Assembly (NCBI RefSeq): GCF_023221595.1
Contig: NZ_CP096563.1
Location: 3,268,501-3,332,500, forward strand
Source of the DNA: Rhodococcus qingshengii JCM 15477
GTDB taxonomy: Bacteria > Actinomycetota > Actinomycetes > Mycobacteriales > Mycobacteriaceae
Reading direction: 5' to 3'
Length of the DNA: 64,000 nt
The notes under the pieces were generated by a model, which was not told the DNA's origin, did no database searches, and saw only the letters and a program-made list of their open reading frames with translations. Position numbers and translations under genes: made by a program. Below are positions 19,944 to 28,454 of the stretch, one piece after another; the stretch's first letter is position 1; every line of letters begins with the position of its first letter.

Positions 19944-19968
19944 GTAATTGCAAACGGAAGGCAGAAAA

Positions 19969-20427
19969 ATGAGCAGCGACGGCCTGGACGACTGGCCCAC
20001 CGGCCGGCTGTTGTCCACCGCTGCACGCCTGGTGGAGCACTCGTGGGAGAAGGTCTTGCGGTCTCAGGACATGACGCACGCGGGCCTGATCGTGCTCCAC
20101 TCGATCGCCGGTGGGGCGGCGTCTCAACGCGACATCGCGAAGAACGCCCGCGTCACCGATCAGACGATGAGCCGCACGATCGACCGTCTCGAACGATCGG
20201 GTTACGTCACTCGTGACACCGATCCGAGGGACGAGCGTCGGCGCGTGATCGCGATAACCGACGCCGGAAGACTGACGTACGAGCGACTACTGACGCTCGA
20301 GAAGGAAGATGCGGCGTTGACCGTCGGCGTCGGGGATGTCGCCGCGCTGCGCGAACAACTACTGCGATTGGTTCGCTCACCCGGATTGACGGCAACTCGC
20401 GAACAGCAGGAAACGTCTCGCGACTAG
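19969..20427 (+). CDS. MarR-family transcriptional regulator
   Basis: A winged-helix regulator of 152 residues. The DNA-binding segment runs from SQRDIAKNARVTDQTMSRTI to the wing TDPRDERRRVIAITDAG, the most diagnostic part of MarR proteins. I chose the ATG at 19969 because GGAAGG precedes it by seven bases; a TTG at 19948 would add seven residues. It is divergent from the MMPL transporter with a palindrome between, so it probably represses both. Its TAG overlaps the convergent SCO1664 stop by four bases. The inducer is unknown. Confidence 0.87.
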   Translation: MSSDGLDDWPTGRLLSTAARLVEHSWEKVLRSQDMTHAGLIVLHSIAGGAASQRDIAKNARVTDQTMSRTIDRLERSGYVTRDTDPRDERRRVIAITDAGRLTYERLLTLEKEDAALTVGVGDVAALREQLLRLVRSPGLTATREQQETSRD

Positions 20428-21230
20428 AAGGCCGGCCAGGGAATCGTTCGATGGCCGTTCGGCTCAGGCATCACAGCGGACTCGGCGAACTGCATCGCCC
20501 GCACCGCCAAGGCCACGATTTCCTCTTCGGTGATCAGTTCGGACAACTCGTCGCCGAGATCCCCGTCGAGAGTTGTCGCGAATTCGGCGACGTCGGCGAT
20601 CAAAGCACCGGGTACGGGCTGCCCGGCCCACCCCCACAACACGGTCCGCAGCTTGTTCTCCGAGTGAAGACAGATTCCGTGATCAACGCCGTACACCGAG
20701 CCGTCGACGCCTTCGAGGGCGTGACCACCTTTGCGGTCGGCGTTGTTGATGAGGACGTCCAGAACGGCCATTCGCTGCAGCCGTGGATCGTCCGCATGGA
20801 TCAGGGAGACTGGTTCACCCTCCGAGTCGAAGGCCTGCAGGACCTCGAACCACCCCGGCGGAACGTTGCCGGGACTGCACAGGTCCACCATCTCGAGTCC
20901 ACCAGATCCATCCGCGCGGCGATCGACGGTGTCGATCCATCGCTGCACCATGCCTGGACCGAAAGGGCCGTCCCGCAACACTGTTCGCGGAATCACTCCC
21001 CAACCCAGCGCCTCGGACACGCGGTACGACGCGACCTCACGCCCCGCCAGAGTGCCGTCCGGGAAATCCCACAGTGGGCGTTCACCCCGGACCGGCTTGT
21101 AGACCACGCGGGTGGACTTCTCCCCCAGAGTCGACTCACATACCAGCGTGGCGTTGCTCGCCGTGGTGATCTGACCGATCAGAGTCAGATCACCCTCGAG
21201 CAGCACGTCCGGCACACCAGGTTCGGACAC
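20424..21230 (-). CDS. SCO1664 family protein (PI3/4-kinase-like fold)
   Basis: A 268-residue member of the SCO1664 family, found across actinobacteria next to DUF3090 and the MSMEG_4193-type phosphatase; its biochemical role is not established. Kinase-like features are the conserved VVYKPVRGERPLWDFPDG, VLDVLINNADRKGGHAL (HRD-like catalytic loop region, with Asn-Ala-Asp) and VYGVDHGICLH (DFG-like metal site). The start chosen is GTG at 21228-21230, four bases after the DUF3090 stop; the frame is open further up but overlaps DUF3090 heavily. Coupling with the next two genes suggests one pathway. Confidence 0.8.
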   Translation of the reverse strand: MSEPGVPDVLLEGDLTLIGQITTASNATLVCESTLGEKSTRVVYKPVRGERPLWDFPDGTLAGREVASYRVSEALGWGVIPRTVLRDGPFGPGMVQRWIDTVDRRADGSGGLEMVDLCSPGNVPPGWFEVLQAFDSEGEPVSLIHADDPRLQRMAVLDVLINNADRKGGHALEGVDGSVYGVDHGICLHSENKLRTVLWGWAGQPVPGALIADVAEFATTLDGDLGDELSELITEEEIVALAVRAMQFAESAVMPEPNGHRTIPWPAF

Positions 21231-21234
21231 GACG

Positions 21235-21834
21235 TCAGACCTCGTCGTCGTCTGCGTCGTCGATCGCAAAACCGAAGGACTCGCCGCGTCGGTACCCATT
21301 GGTGCGGATGCAGACGTGCCCCTCGGGCGCCAACGGTTCACCACACAGCGGGCACGGCGCGCGTCCCGCCGCGATGACGCGTTCGGACCGCAGCGAAAAC
21401 TCGCGCGCTTGCTCCGGAGTCAGGAACACACGGACCGCGTCCGGACCGTCGTCGGCGTCGTCGAGGACAACCGATTCGTCGAACTCCGTCTCGCTGACGG
21501 CAAGCAGCTCCACGACGACCGCCCCGGCATCGGCGTCCCAACCGAGCCCCATCGTGCCGACCCGGAACTCCGCGTCGAGTGGTGTGACCAGCGGGCTGAG
21601 GTCGGAGACGTCGTCGGCTTGTGGCGGAACCTCGGTTCCGAAGCGTCGATGCACCTCTTCGAGGAGTAAGCCCATGCGATCGGCGAGGACCTGAACCTGC
21701 TGCTTCTCGAGCAGCACACTCACCACCCGTGATTCGTGCACGGCCTGGAGATAGAAAGACCTGTCACCGGGTTCGCCCACCGTTCCTGCGACAAATCGGT
21801 CAGGAGTGCGAAATACGTGAATCGCGCGCGACAT
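21235..21834 (-). CDS. DUF3090 family protein
   Basis: A 199-residue protein of the DUF3090 (TIGR03847) family, function unknown. Visible are the conserved N-terminus SRAIHVFRTPDRFVAGTVG, GDRSFYLQAVHESRV, and near the C-terminus a short zinc-binding-like CPLCGEPLAPEGHVC. The ATG at 21832-21834 has a strong GGAGG seven bases upstream. It always travels with SCO1664 and the phosphatase in actinobacteria, as here. The Cys motif hints at nucleic-acid or protein binding, but that is inference. Confidence 0.82.
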   Translation of the reverse strand: MSRAIHVFRTPDRFVAGTVGEPGDRSFYLQAVHESRVVSVLLEKQQVQVLADRMGLLLEEVHRRFGTEVPPQADDVSDLSPLVTPLDAEFRVGTMGLGWDADAGAVVVELLAVSETEFDESVVLDDADDGPDAVRVFLTPEQAREFSLRSERVIAAGRAPCPLCGEPLAPEGHVCIRTNGYRRGESFGFAIDDADDDEV

Positions 21835-21889
21835 TGCACCTCCTCGAGTTCGAGCAGAACATCACTGAATACCCATTATCCGTCACAGC

Positions 21890-22585
21890 TCACGCACCGA
21901 CCTCTCCGCCGGGGACGGACTCCTGCGCGGGAGCCGAACCGTTGGTCGCGGCCTTCGCTGCACCGATCGCGGCGAGCACGTCTCCGGTGTCGTTGACGCG
22001 AAGAACGAACGGCAGTGTCGCCGTGTAGCGAATCACACTGACCGAGGCGGGCTCGGCGACGATGCGCTGGAACGAATCGAGATGCATCGCAAACGCGTCG
22101 GCGAGAACCGATTTGATGACGTCACCGTGCGTGCACGCAATCCAGACGACGTCCTTGCCGTGTTCTTCGGCCAGCCGTGCGTCGTGCTCTCGGATCGCGG
22201 CAACGGCTCGCGCCTGTACCTGGGCCAGCCCTTCACCGCCGGGAAACACTGCACCGGAAGCGTGGCGCTGCACCACTTTCCAGAGCGGTTCTTCCAAGAG
22301 TTCCTTGAGCGGGCGACCCGTCCAGTCGCCGTAATCGACCTCGATGAGGCGATCCTCGACCACCGGCGTCAGACCACGGTCGACGGCAATGGGGCCGACC
22401 GTCTGCTCACACCGCAACAGCGGCGAGCGGACGATCTCCGCGATGTCCAGACCGACCAGCCGATCGACGACGCCTTCGGCCTGTTTCCGGCCGTGGTCGT
22501 CGAGTTCCACACCCGGCGTTCGACCGGCCAGGGTATGGGCAGTGTTGGACGTCGACCGCCCGTGCCGCAGTAGGACAACTGTCAT
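21890..22585 (-). CDS. Histidine phosphatase family protein (MSMEG_4193-type)
   Basis: A 231-residue histidine-phosphatase-fold protein with the catalytic RHGRSTSN at 7-14 (phospho-accepting His8), ERL-like RLIEVDYGDWTGR, and the second catalytic histidine in ACTHGDVIKSV. The family (TIGR03848) is annotated as a putative phosphomutase, but the true substrate is unknown. The start is ATG at 22583-22585. It is followed 55 bases on by DUF3090 and SCO1664 and preceded 58 bases away by uppP, all on the same strand. This gene order matches M. tuberculosis Rv2133c-Rv2136c from memory. Confidence 0.85.
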   Translation of the reverse strand: MTVVLLRHGRSTSNTAHTLAGRTPGVELDDHGRKQAEGVVDRLVGLDIAEIVRSPLLRCEQTVGPIAVDRGLTPVVEDRLIEVDYGDWTGRPLKELLEEPLWKVVQRHASGAVFPGGEGLAQVQARAVAAIREHDARLAEEHGKDVVWIACTHGDVIKSVLADAFAMHLDSFQRIVAEPASVSVIRYTATLPFVLRVNDTGDVLAAIGAAKAATNGSAPAQESVPGGEVGA

Positions 22586-22643
22586 TCCACAACCCTAATG
22601 GGGCGGTGGCCGCACGGACGGGTGGTCGACGTCGAAACGGCCC

Positions 22644-23489
22644 CTATGTCGCGGACACGACCCCTGTGGCCAGCAACGCAAGGACGACTACGCCGAGAGC
22701 GATTCTGTATCCGACGAACCAGTACATGGAGTGATCGACAACAAATCGAAGCAGCCAGGCGATCGCTGCGTAACCGACCGCGAAGGCGATGACGGTTGCC
22801 ACCAGCAACTGCGGACCGCTCGCGTTCAGACCCTCACCGGCCGGCTCGAAGGCATCCGGGAGGCTGAACAAACCGGAGGCGAGAACTGCCGGAATCGCCA
22901 ACAGGAACGAGTAACGGGCTGCGGCCTCACGGGTGAGTCCGAGGAAAAGGCCGGCACTGATCGTGCCACCCGAACGTGAGACACCCGGGATGAGCGCGAG
23001 CGCCTGAGCCGAACCCATGATGATGCCGTCGCGCGCTGTGAGCGATTCGATCGGGCGCGTCTTGCGTCCGTAGTACTCGGCAGCAGCGATGACGAGCGCG
23101 AACACGATCAGCATCGTGGCAATCAGCCACAGATTGCGTGCGCCGGTACGGATCTGGTCTTTGAAGAAGAACCCGAGGATGCCGACCGGGATGGTGCCGA
23201 TGATGACGTACCAGCCCATCCGGTAATCGAGATCGCCCCGGTGCTCGGCATTGAACACACCTCGGAACCAGGCAGTGATGATCCTCACGATGTCGCGTGC
23301 GAAGTAGATCAGGACCGCCAACTCGGTGCCGAGCTGCGTCACCGCGGTGAACGACGCGCCGGCGTCACTGCCGAAGAATATCTCCGACACGATTCGCAAA
23401 TGTCCGGAAGACGAGATGGGCAGGAACTCGGTCAAGCCCTGCACGAGGCCCAGGATCACGGCCTGGAGCCAGGTCATCGCTTCGCCCAT
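22644..23489 (-). CDS. uppP: Undecaprenyl-diphosphate phosphatase
   Basis: Recycles the C55 lipid carrier of peptidoglycan synthesis at the membrane (BacA type). It has 281 residues and about eight helices. The two active-site regions are present: [15 protein letters not shown] near the N-terminus and [20 protein letters not shown] (~170-190) with its arginine. Three starts are possible: GTG 23492, ATG 23489 or ATG 23477; the last matches the M. tuberculosis protein start best, while 23489 is kept as the conventional longer choice. It probably leads the phosphatase-DUF3090-SCO1664 run. Confidence 0.93.
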   Translation of the reverse strand: MGEAMTWLQAVILGLVQGLTEFLPISSSGHLRIVSEIFFGSDAGASFTAVTQLGTELAVLIYFARDIVRIITAWFRGVFNAEHRGDLDYRMGWYVIIGTIPVGILGFFFKDQIRTGARNLWLIATMLIVFALVIAAAEYYGRKTRPIESLTARDGIIMGSAQALALIPGVSRSGGTISAGLFLGLTREAAARYSFLLAIPAVLASGLFSLPDAFEPAGEGLNASGPQLLVATVIAFAVGYAAIAWLLRFVVDHSMYWFVGYRIALGVVVLALLATGVVSAT

Positions 23490-23717
23490 CACTCACCGAT
23501 CCCGGCTGATTCGAATGGGGTTACTGCACACAGGTTTCGTGTGTCGGGTTCACGTTTCACCGGCGCCACGCTACCGGGGCCCACGGCGCCGCGCCGCGCC
23601 CGGCACGTCCGTGTCCGAATACCCCGACTCGAGGCGAGCGCCTACTAGTCTGCACGTGGTGAGATCTCTCGGGTGCCGCACTTGCGCACACGAGTCGGGC
23701 GCGAGATGCAGGCGGTT

Positions 23718-24653
23718 ATGAAGCACAGATCTGTCGGAACGAGCGGACTTCGGGTCTCGCGACTTGGGCTCGGCACACTGACATGGGGACGCGACACGGA
23801 CGGCGACGAGGCTGCTGCGCAGCTACTCGCGTTCGCCGAGGCCGGCGGAACCCTGGTCGACACCTCGCCCGCCTACGGCGCCGGTGCGGCGCAACGGATC
23901 CTCGCCGAGTTACTCGACGACGTCGTTCCACGTGACGAACTCATCATCAGCTCGAGCGCCGGCATCGACCCCACACCGATCGGCACCGACCGCGTCGACT
24001 GCTCGCGGCGCGGATTGCTCCGCCAGCTCGACGCGACTCTTCGTGAACTCGGAACCGACTTCCTCGACATGTGGCAGGTCGCAACCTGGGATCCGCTCAC
24101 GCCTGTCGACGAGGTTGCAGCAACCCTCGACTACGCCGTCTCGAGCGGCAAGGTGCGGTACGTCGGAGTTCGCGGCTACCTCGGCTGGCAGCTCGCGACG
24201 GCCGCAGGAGCCGGTGGCGCAACAACACTCGCCGCGACGCAGGCCGAGTACTCGTTGCTCGCACGCGGCGTCGAGGAAGAATTGTTCGCAGCGGCGGCCC
24301 ATCACGGCGTCGGAGTGTTCGCCGCAGTACCCCTCGCGGGCGGTGTGCTGACCGGCAAGTACCGCGACGGCATTCCCGTCGATTCCCGCGGCGCCGACGA
24401 AGCACATTCGCAGGATGTGCAGAGCTATCTGACCGATTCCTCGATCCGGGTGGTCGACGCAGTCGTTACCGCTGCCGACGGTCTGGGTACTTCCCCACTG
24501 GCGGTGGCACTGGCCTGGGCGCGCGATCGCGCCGGGGTGGCCAGCGCCGTCGTCGGCACGCGTGATCTCGCCCAGTTGACAGGAGTACTGGCAACCGAAG
24601 AATTGGAACTTCCGAAAGCGATTGCCGCGGCTCTCGACGATGTGAGCGCTTGA
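23718..24653 (+). CDS. Aldo/keto reductase-fold protein with altered catalytic tetrad
   Basis: A TIM-barrel AKR family protein of 311 residues. The N-terminus (KHRSVGTSGLRVSRLGLGTL) and the DTSPAYG segment supply the conserved Asp48 and Tyr53. The third-strand lysine of active AKRs is replaced (ELIISSSAGI, serines at 78-80), and the fourth-position histidine is replaced by Ala122 in MWQVATWDP. Residual reductase activity is therefore doubtful; NADPH binding may remain. The start ATG at 23718 fits the family N-terminus; ATG 23706 would add four residues. It is divergent from uppP across 228 bases. It is close to the heme operon, but a 92-base gap with an IdeR box separates them. Confidence 0.8.
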   Translation: MKHRSVGTSGLRVSRLGLGTLTWGRDTDGDEAAAQLLAFAEAGGTLVDTSPAYGAGAAQRILAELLDDVVPRDELIISSSAGIDPTPIGTDRVDCSRRGLLRQLDATLRELGTDFLDMWQVATWDPLTPVDEVAATLDYAVSSGKVRYVGVRGYLGWQLATAAGAGGATTLAATQAEYSLLARGVEEELFAAAAHHGVGVFAAVPLAGGVLTGKYRDGIPVDSRGADEAHSQDVQSYLTDSSIRVVDAVVTAADGLGTSPLAVALAWARDRAGVASAVVGTRDLAQLTGVLATEELELPKAIAAALDDVSA

Positions 24654-24692
24654 TCTGTCCCGCTGATCGAAATACCGGAGGTATCGCGTTGG

Positions 24693-24711
24693 CGAGGGCA
24701 GGCTAACCTAG
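24693..24711 (+). promoter_or_regulatory. IdeR/DtxR iron box upstream of the heme oxygenase operon
   Basis: CGAGGGCAGGCTAACCTAG matches the IdeR consensus TTAGGTTAGGCTAACCTAA at 14 of 19 positions, with the right half almost perfect. TAACCT inside it could be the -10 box, which would place repressor binding over the promoter. It is 34 bases before the ATG at 24746. Iron-dependent repression of heme uptake and degradation is inferred. Confidence 0.72.
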
Positions 24712-24745
24712 TAGGCAACGCTTGACTACAGCCTCAGGAGAATCA

Positions 24746-25432
24746 ATGACCACGCTCGACGTAGACAGCCTTTCCGCAGACGCAGGCCCAGCCTTCTCCG
24801 AACGAATCAAGACCGAGACGGACGCAGCACACCGCGAGACGGAGCAGTCGCGATTCGTAGGCGCACTACTCGGCGGTGAGCTGACCACGGCTGGCTACGC
24901 CGCACTTCTGGGACAGACGTACCTCGTCTACACGAGCCTCGAAGAGGCCGGCCGCACACACGCCGACAACGAGTTGGTCGCCCCGTTCCTGTCCGAGGAT
25001 CTGTTGCGCGTGGCTTCACTCGAAGCCGATCTCGAGTTCCTCGGCGGACCGAACTGGCGCGACGAACTCGTGGCACTGCCTGCAACCGAGCGCTACATCG
25101 CCCGCCTGAAGGAGGTGGCGTTCGACTGGCCTGCCGGCTTCGTCGCACATCACTACCTTCGGTACATGGGCGATCTCTCGGGCGGACAGATCATCCGCCG
25201 GATGCTCGAACGCGCCTACGGATTCGAGACCGACGGACTTCGCTTCTACATCTTCGAAGGCATCCCCAAGCCGAAGCCTTTCAAGGACGACTACCGCTCG
25301 AATCTGGATGCACTGCAGATTCCTGCCGAGGAACAGCAGCGTTTCATCGACGAGGTGAATCTGGCGTACCGCCTCAACGGCGACCTGTTCGCCGACCTCG
25401 AAGGCGACATCGAGAGCTACCTCGTCAAATGA
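24746..25432 (+). CDS. hmuO: Heme oxygenase, biliverdin-producing (HmuO type)
   Basis: Opens heme to biliverdin, CO and iron. It has 228 residues with the proximal heme ligand region ETDAAHRETEQS (His29) and the distal-helix GDLSGGQ at 142-148, both diagnostic of the canonical HmuO/HO-1 family rather than IsdG types. The start ATG at 24746 is preceded by CAGGAG at 24735-24740; an upstream in-frame start is less likely. It has an IdeR box upstream and a four-base overlap with hmuT, so degradation and uptake are in one iron-repressed operon. The gene symbol follows the Corynebacterium name. Confidence 0.94.
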   Translation: MTTLDVDSLSADAGPAFSERIKTETDAAHRETEQSRFVGALLGGELTTAGYAALLGQTYLVYTSLEEAGRTHADNELVAPFLSEDLLRVASLEADLEFLGGPNWRDELVALPATERYIARLKEVAFDWPAGFVAHHYLRYMGDLSGGQIIRRMLERAYGFETDGLRFYIFEGIPKPKPFKDDYRSNLDALQIPAEEQQRFIDEVNLAYRLNGDLFADLEGDIESYLVK

Positions 25433-26436
25433 TGAAGCGCTTGGCCGCGGCGGCTCTGGTCGCAGCAGCCGGTTTCGGTCTGGTGGCTTGCGGGTCCAGC
25501 GACACTTCGACGACATCTCAGGGTGCCAGGACCGCGGTACTCGAAGATTCCAGCCCGGTTCCCGTGTCCGACAACCCGACCGCGACACTGCCCGTGACGG
25601 TGAAGAGCTTCGACGGCGTCGACGTGACCATCACCGACAACAGCCGGATCGTTGCGGCCGACCGCTACGGGACGCTCGCGACGACGACGGTGGCGCTCGG
25701 CCTCGGTGACAATCTCGTCGGCCGCGACACCGCCGCCAAGTTCCCCGCAGTCGCGGACGTGCCGGTTGTCACGGTCGGCGGCCAATCGCTCAACACCGAG
25801 GCAATTCTCGACCTCAATCCCACCGTTGTTCTCACCGACACCAGTATCGGGCCCAAGAGCGTCCAGGATCAGTTGCGCGCCGCCGGTGTTCCCGTCGTCT
25901 TCTTCGATCCGACCCGAACACTCGAGGGTGTGCCAGGACAACTCCAGGCCGTCGCCGACGCGCTCGGCGTACCCGCCCAGGGCGCAGCGCTGGTCGATCG
26001 GACCGAATCGGAAATCGCTGGAGCTCGTGACCTGGTCCCCACCGAGGGCGATCCACTGAAAATCGCATTCCTCTACATGCGCGGATCGGCCATCACCATG
26101 ATCGGCGGTGAAGGGTCCGGAGCAGATTCCTTGATCGAGGCACTCGGCGCCACCGATGCAGGAACCGCCTCGGGCATCACACAACAGTTCGTGCCCATCA
26201 CCAGCGAAGCGCTCATCGCCGCAGCGCCTGACGCCCTGCTGATGATGACGGACGGATTGGCATCGATCGGCGGAATCGACGGCCTCGAAAAGGTCCCTGG
26301 CATCGCTCAGACGCCGGCTGGAAAGAACAAACGAGTAGTCGACATGGCGGACGGAGTACTGCTCAGCTTCGGGCCGAACACCGGACGCGTCATGGCGGCA
26401 CTCGCCGAAGCGATCTACGAGCCCGGTGGATCGTGA
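25429..26436 (+). CDS. hmuT: Heme ABC transporter substrate-binding lipoprotein
   Basis: Captures heme outside the membrane and delivers it to HmuU. It has 335 residues. The N-terminal signal ends in the lipobox LVAC (Cys24, counting from ATG 25429), so it is lipid anchored. The body is a class III binding fold (SRIVAADRYGTLATTTVALG, then NPTVVLTDTSIGP). The start overlaps the heme oxygenase TGA (ATGATGA). The heme assignment rests on the neighbours and class; a siderophore substrate cannot be excluded but is less likely next to a heme oxygenase. Confidence 0.88.
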   Translation: MMKRLAAAALVAAAGFGLVACGSSDTSTTSQGARTAVLEDSSPVPVSDNPTATLPVTVKSFDGVDVTITDNSRIVAADRYGTLATTTVALGLGDNLVGRDTAAKFPAVADVPVVTVGGQSLNTEAILDLNPTVVLTDTSIGPKSVQDQLRAAGVPVVFFDPTRTLEGVPGQLQAVADALGVPAQGAALVDRTESEIAGARDLVPTEGDPLKIAFLYMRGSAITMIGGEGSGADSLIEALGATDAGTASGITQQFVPITSEALIAAAPDALLMMTDGLASIGGIDGLEKVPGIAQTPAGKNKRVVDMADGVLLSFGPNTGRVMAALAEAIYEPGGS

Positions 26437-26474
26437 GCAAAGATTCGTGAGTGCTGATTCGTGAGTACAGAGAC
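26433..26474 (+). repeat. Three tandem 14-bp units at the hmuT-hmuU junction
   Basis: GTGAGCAAAGATTC, GTGAGTGCTGATTC and GTGAGTACAGAGAC follow each other without gaps. Each begins with GTGAG. The first two form five-codon frames (MSKDS and MSADS) that stop in a TGA overlapping the next GTG; the third GTG is the hmuU start. The hmuT stop overlaps the first GTG in the same way. Confidence 0.8.
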
Positions 26475-27594
26475 AGGTAGTTCCGAAGCAGGTAAGACTG
26501 TGTCGGCCGAGGATTCACACGACGTCGGGGGCGCCGACAAGTCGGCGTCTGGCCCCGCGTCGCGGTCGCGGGTGAGTGCGGTTCTGGTCAGCTTGACTCT
26601 CGCCCTCGTGATCGTCGCGGTGCTGTCGGCGTGCATCGGTCAAGTTCCGACGTCGCCACTCGAGGTTTTGGGCAGCATCCTGCATCGCATCGGGCTCGAC
26701 CTCGGTCCGATGCCCGCCCATCCCAGCGGTGAAGTGACTTTGTGGGAGGTTCGATTCCCCCGCGTCGTGCTCGCCATCTGTGTCGGCGCGGCGCTGGGAT
26801 GTTCCGGTGCGCTCCTGCAGGGTGTGTTCTCCAATCCGCTCGCAGAACCCGGAGTGATCGGAGTGTCTGCGGGCGCGGCAGTTGGCGCGAGTGCTGTCAT
26901 CGTCGTCGGGGGAACGTTCGTGGCCGGCTGGGCCGTTGCTGCGGCTGCGTTCGTCGCCGGGCTGGTCACCACCGCGGCGGTCTACCTGCTGGCTCGGCAC
27001 GAAGGCCGAACCGAAGTAGTGACGTTGGTGCTGACGGGCGTCGCGATCAACGCGTTCGCCGGCGGGCTCATCGCGTTCTTCACCTTCGTCGCCAGCCCGT
27101 CCGCTCGCGATCAGATCGTGTTCTGGCAACTCGGCTCACTCAACGGCGCTTCCTGGAACGCAGTCCTGATCGTGGCGCCGATGACCGTCGTCGGGATCGC
27201 CGCGACCATGATGATCGCCCCACGTCTGGACCTGCTGGCGCTCGGTGAACACGCGGCCCGTCATCTGGGCGTCAACGTCGAACGGCTTCGCCAGTTCGCG
27301 GTACTGATCGTCGCTCTCCTGGTCTCGGCGAGTGTTGCCTTCACCGGCATCATCCTCTTCGTCGGTCTGGTCGTTCCGCACCTGATGCGCATTCTCGTCG
27401 GACCTGGCCACCGCGCGCTGATTCCGGCGAGCGCCCTCGCCGGCGCACTGGTTCTGCTTGTCGCAGATCTGGGCTCGCGGTCGCTGATCGACAACGCAGA
27501 CCTGCCCCTCGGAATGCTGACCGCTCTGGTGGGCGGCCCCTTCTTCTTCTGGCTTCTCCGACGCACGCGCGCGCAACAGGGCGGGTGGGCATGA
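26461..27594 (+). CDS. hmuU: Heme ABC transporter permease (FecCD family)
   Basis: The membrane subunit of the heme importer, 377 residues with about ten helices. FecCD signatures are ALGCSGALLQGVFSNPLAEP (~115-135), VIGVSAGAAVG, and near the end LFVGLVVPHLMRILVGPGHR, the loop that contacts the ATPase. The first ~40 residues are a polar cytoplasmic extension, perhaps partly a by-product of the repeated start region. The start is the third GTG of a 14-base tandem repeat (26461). Its TGA overlaps the hmuV ATG. Confidence 0.92.
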   Translation: MSTETGSSEAGKTVSAEDSHDVGGADKSASGPASRSRVSAVLVSLTLALVIVAVLSACIGQVPTSPLEVLGSILHRIGLDLGPMPAHPSGEVTLWEVRFPRVVLAICVGAALGCSGALLQGVFSNPLAEPGVIGVSAGAAVGASAVIVVGGTFVAGWAVAAAAFVAGLVTTAAVYLLARHEGRTEVVTLVLTGVAINAFAGGLIAFFTFVASPSARDQIVFWQLGSLNGASWNAVLIVAPMTVVGIAATMMIAPRLDLLALGEHAARHLGVNVERLRQFAVLIVALLVSASVAFTGIILFVGLVVPHLMRILVGPGHRALIPASALAGALVLLVADLGSRSLIDNADLPLGMLTALVGGPFFFWLLRRTRAQQGGWA

Positions 27595-28454
27595 GCAGCC
27601 TCGTAAGAAACTGGCGCGAACTGTTCGGCCGCGTCACCCCCGAACCGAAGAGCCCAGCCGTCGGTGATGTCACCCTCGAGGCGCGCGACATCACAGTCGA
27701 ACGCGGTGGTCGGCAGATTCTGGAAGGCGTGTCCATCGAAGTCCGGGCAGGCGAGCTAGTCGTTCTCGTCGGACCGAACGGCGCCGGTAAGTCGACTCTT
27801 CTTGCGGCGTTGGCCGGTGATCAGCCCGTCATCGCTGGGCGGGTGGACGTTGACGGCACCGACCTCACTCAGTGGTCGCCGATCGACATGGCGCGCCGAC
27901 GCGCGGTGCTCCCCCAGAAACACACCATCGGATTTTCGTTCAGCGCTCGCCAGGTGGTTCGTATGGGACGTGCGCCATGGACCGGAACTCGCCGAGAAGA
28001 CCGCGACGGCGCTGCTATCACCGCGGCGATGAAGACCTGCGATGTCGAGGGGTTCGCCAATCGGCCGTTCGCCGTGCTGTCCGGCGGCGAGCAAGCGCGG
28101 GTCGCGCTGGCCCGGGTACTGGCACAGGAAACGTCGACCATCCTGCTGGACGAGCCGACTGCAGCTCTCGACCTCGGACACCAGGAAGCGGTGATGTCCG
28201 TGGCGCGCGCTCGCGCTGCGGACGGCGATGCCGTCGTCGTCGTTTTGCACGACCTCGCGTTGGCAGCGGCGTACGCGGATCGGATCGTCGTGCTCGAAAA
28301 CGGCCGCATCGCCGCTGACGGTCCCCCGGAATCGGTGTTGCACGAAGAGCTTCTGACCCGCGTCTACGGTTATCCGGTCGAGGTGTTCCCGCATCCGACA
28401 ACCGGAGCAACCCTGGTCATCCCGCGCCGAGAATTCACCGAACAGAATCGATGA
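27591..28454 (+). CDS. hmuV: Heme ABC transporter ATPase
   Basis: Energises HmuU. It has 287 residues: Walker A GPNGAGKST at 61-69, Q-loop LPQKHTIGF, signature LSGGEQARVALARVL, Walker B TILLDEPTAALD, and the switch His in VVVLHDLALA. The N-terminal ~28 residues precede the ABC domain and are non-conserved. The ATG at 27591 overlaps the hmuU stop (ATGA). The last 20 bases overlap the convergent gene at 28435-28857. It completes the operon hmuO-hmuT-hmuU-hmuV. Confidence 0.94.
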   Translation: MSSLVRNWRELFGRVTPEPKSPAVGDVTLEARDITVERGGRQILEGVSIEVRAGELVVLVGPNGAGKSTLLAALAGDQPVIAGRVDVDGTDLTQWSPIDMARRRAVLPQKHTIGFSFSARQVVRMGRAPWTGTRREDRDGAAITAAMKTCDVEGFANRPFAVLSGGEQARVALARVLAQETSTILLDEPTAALDLGHQEAVMSVARARAADGDAVVVVLHDLALAAAYADRIVVLENGRIAADGPPESVLHEELLTRVYGYPVEVFPHPTTGATLVIPRREFTEQNR

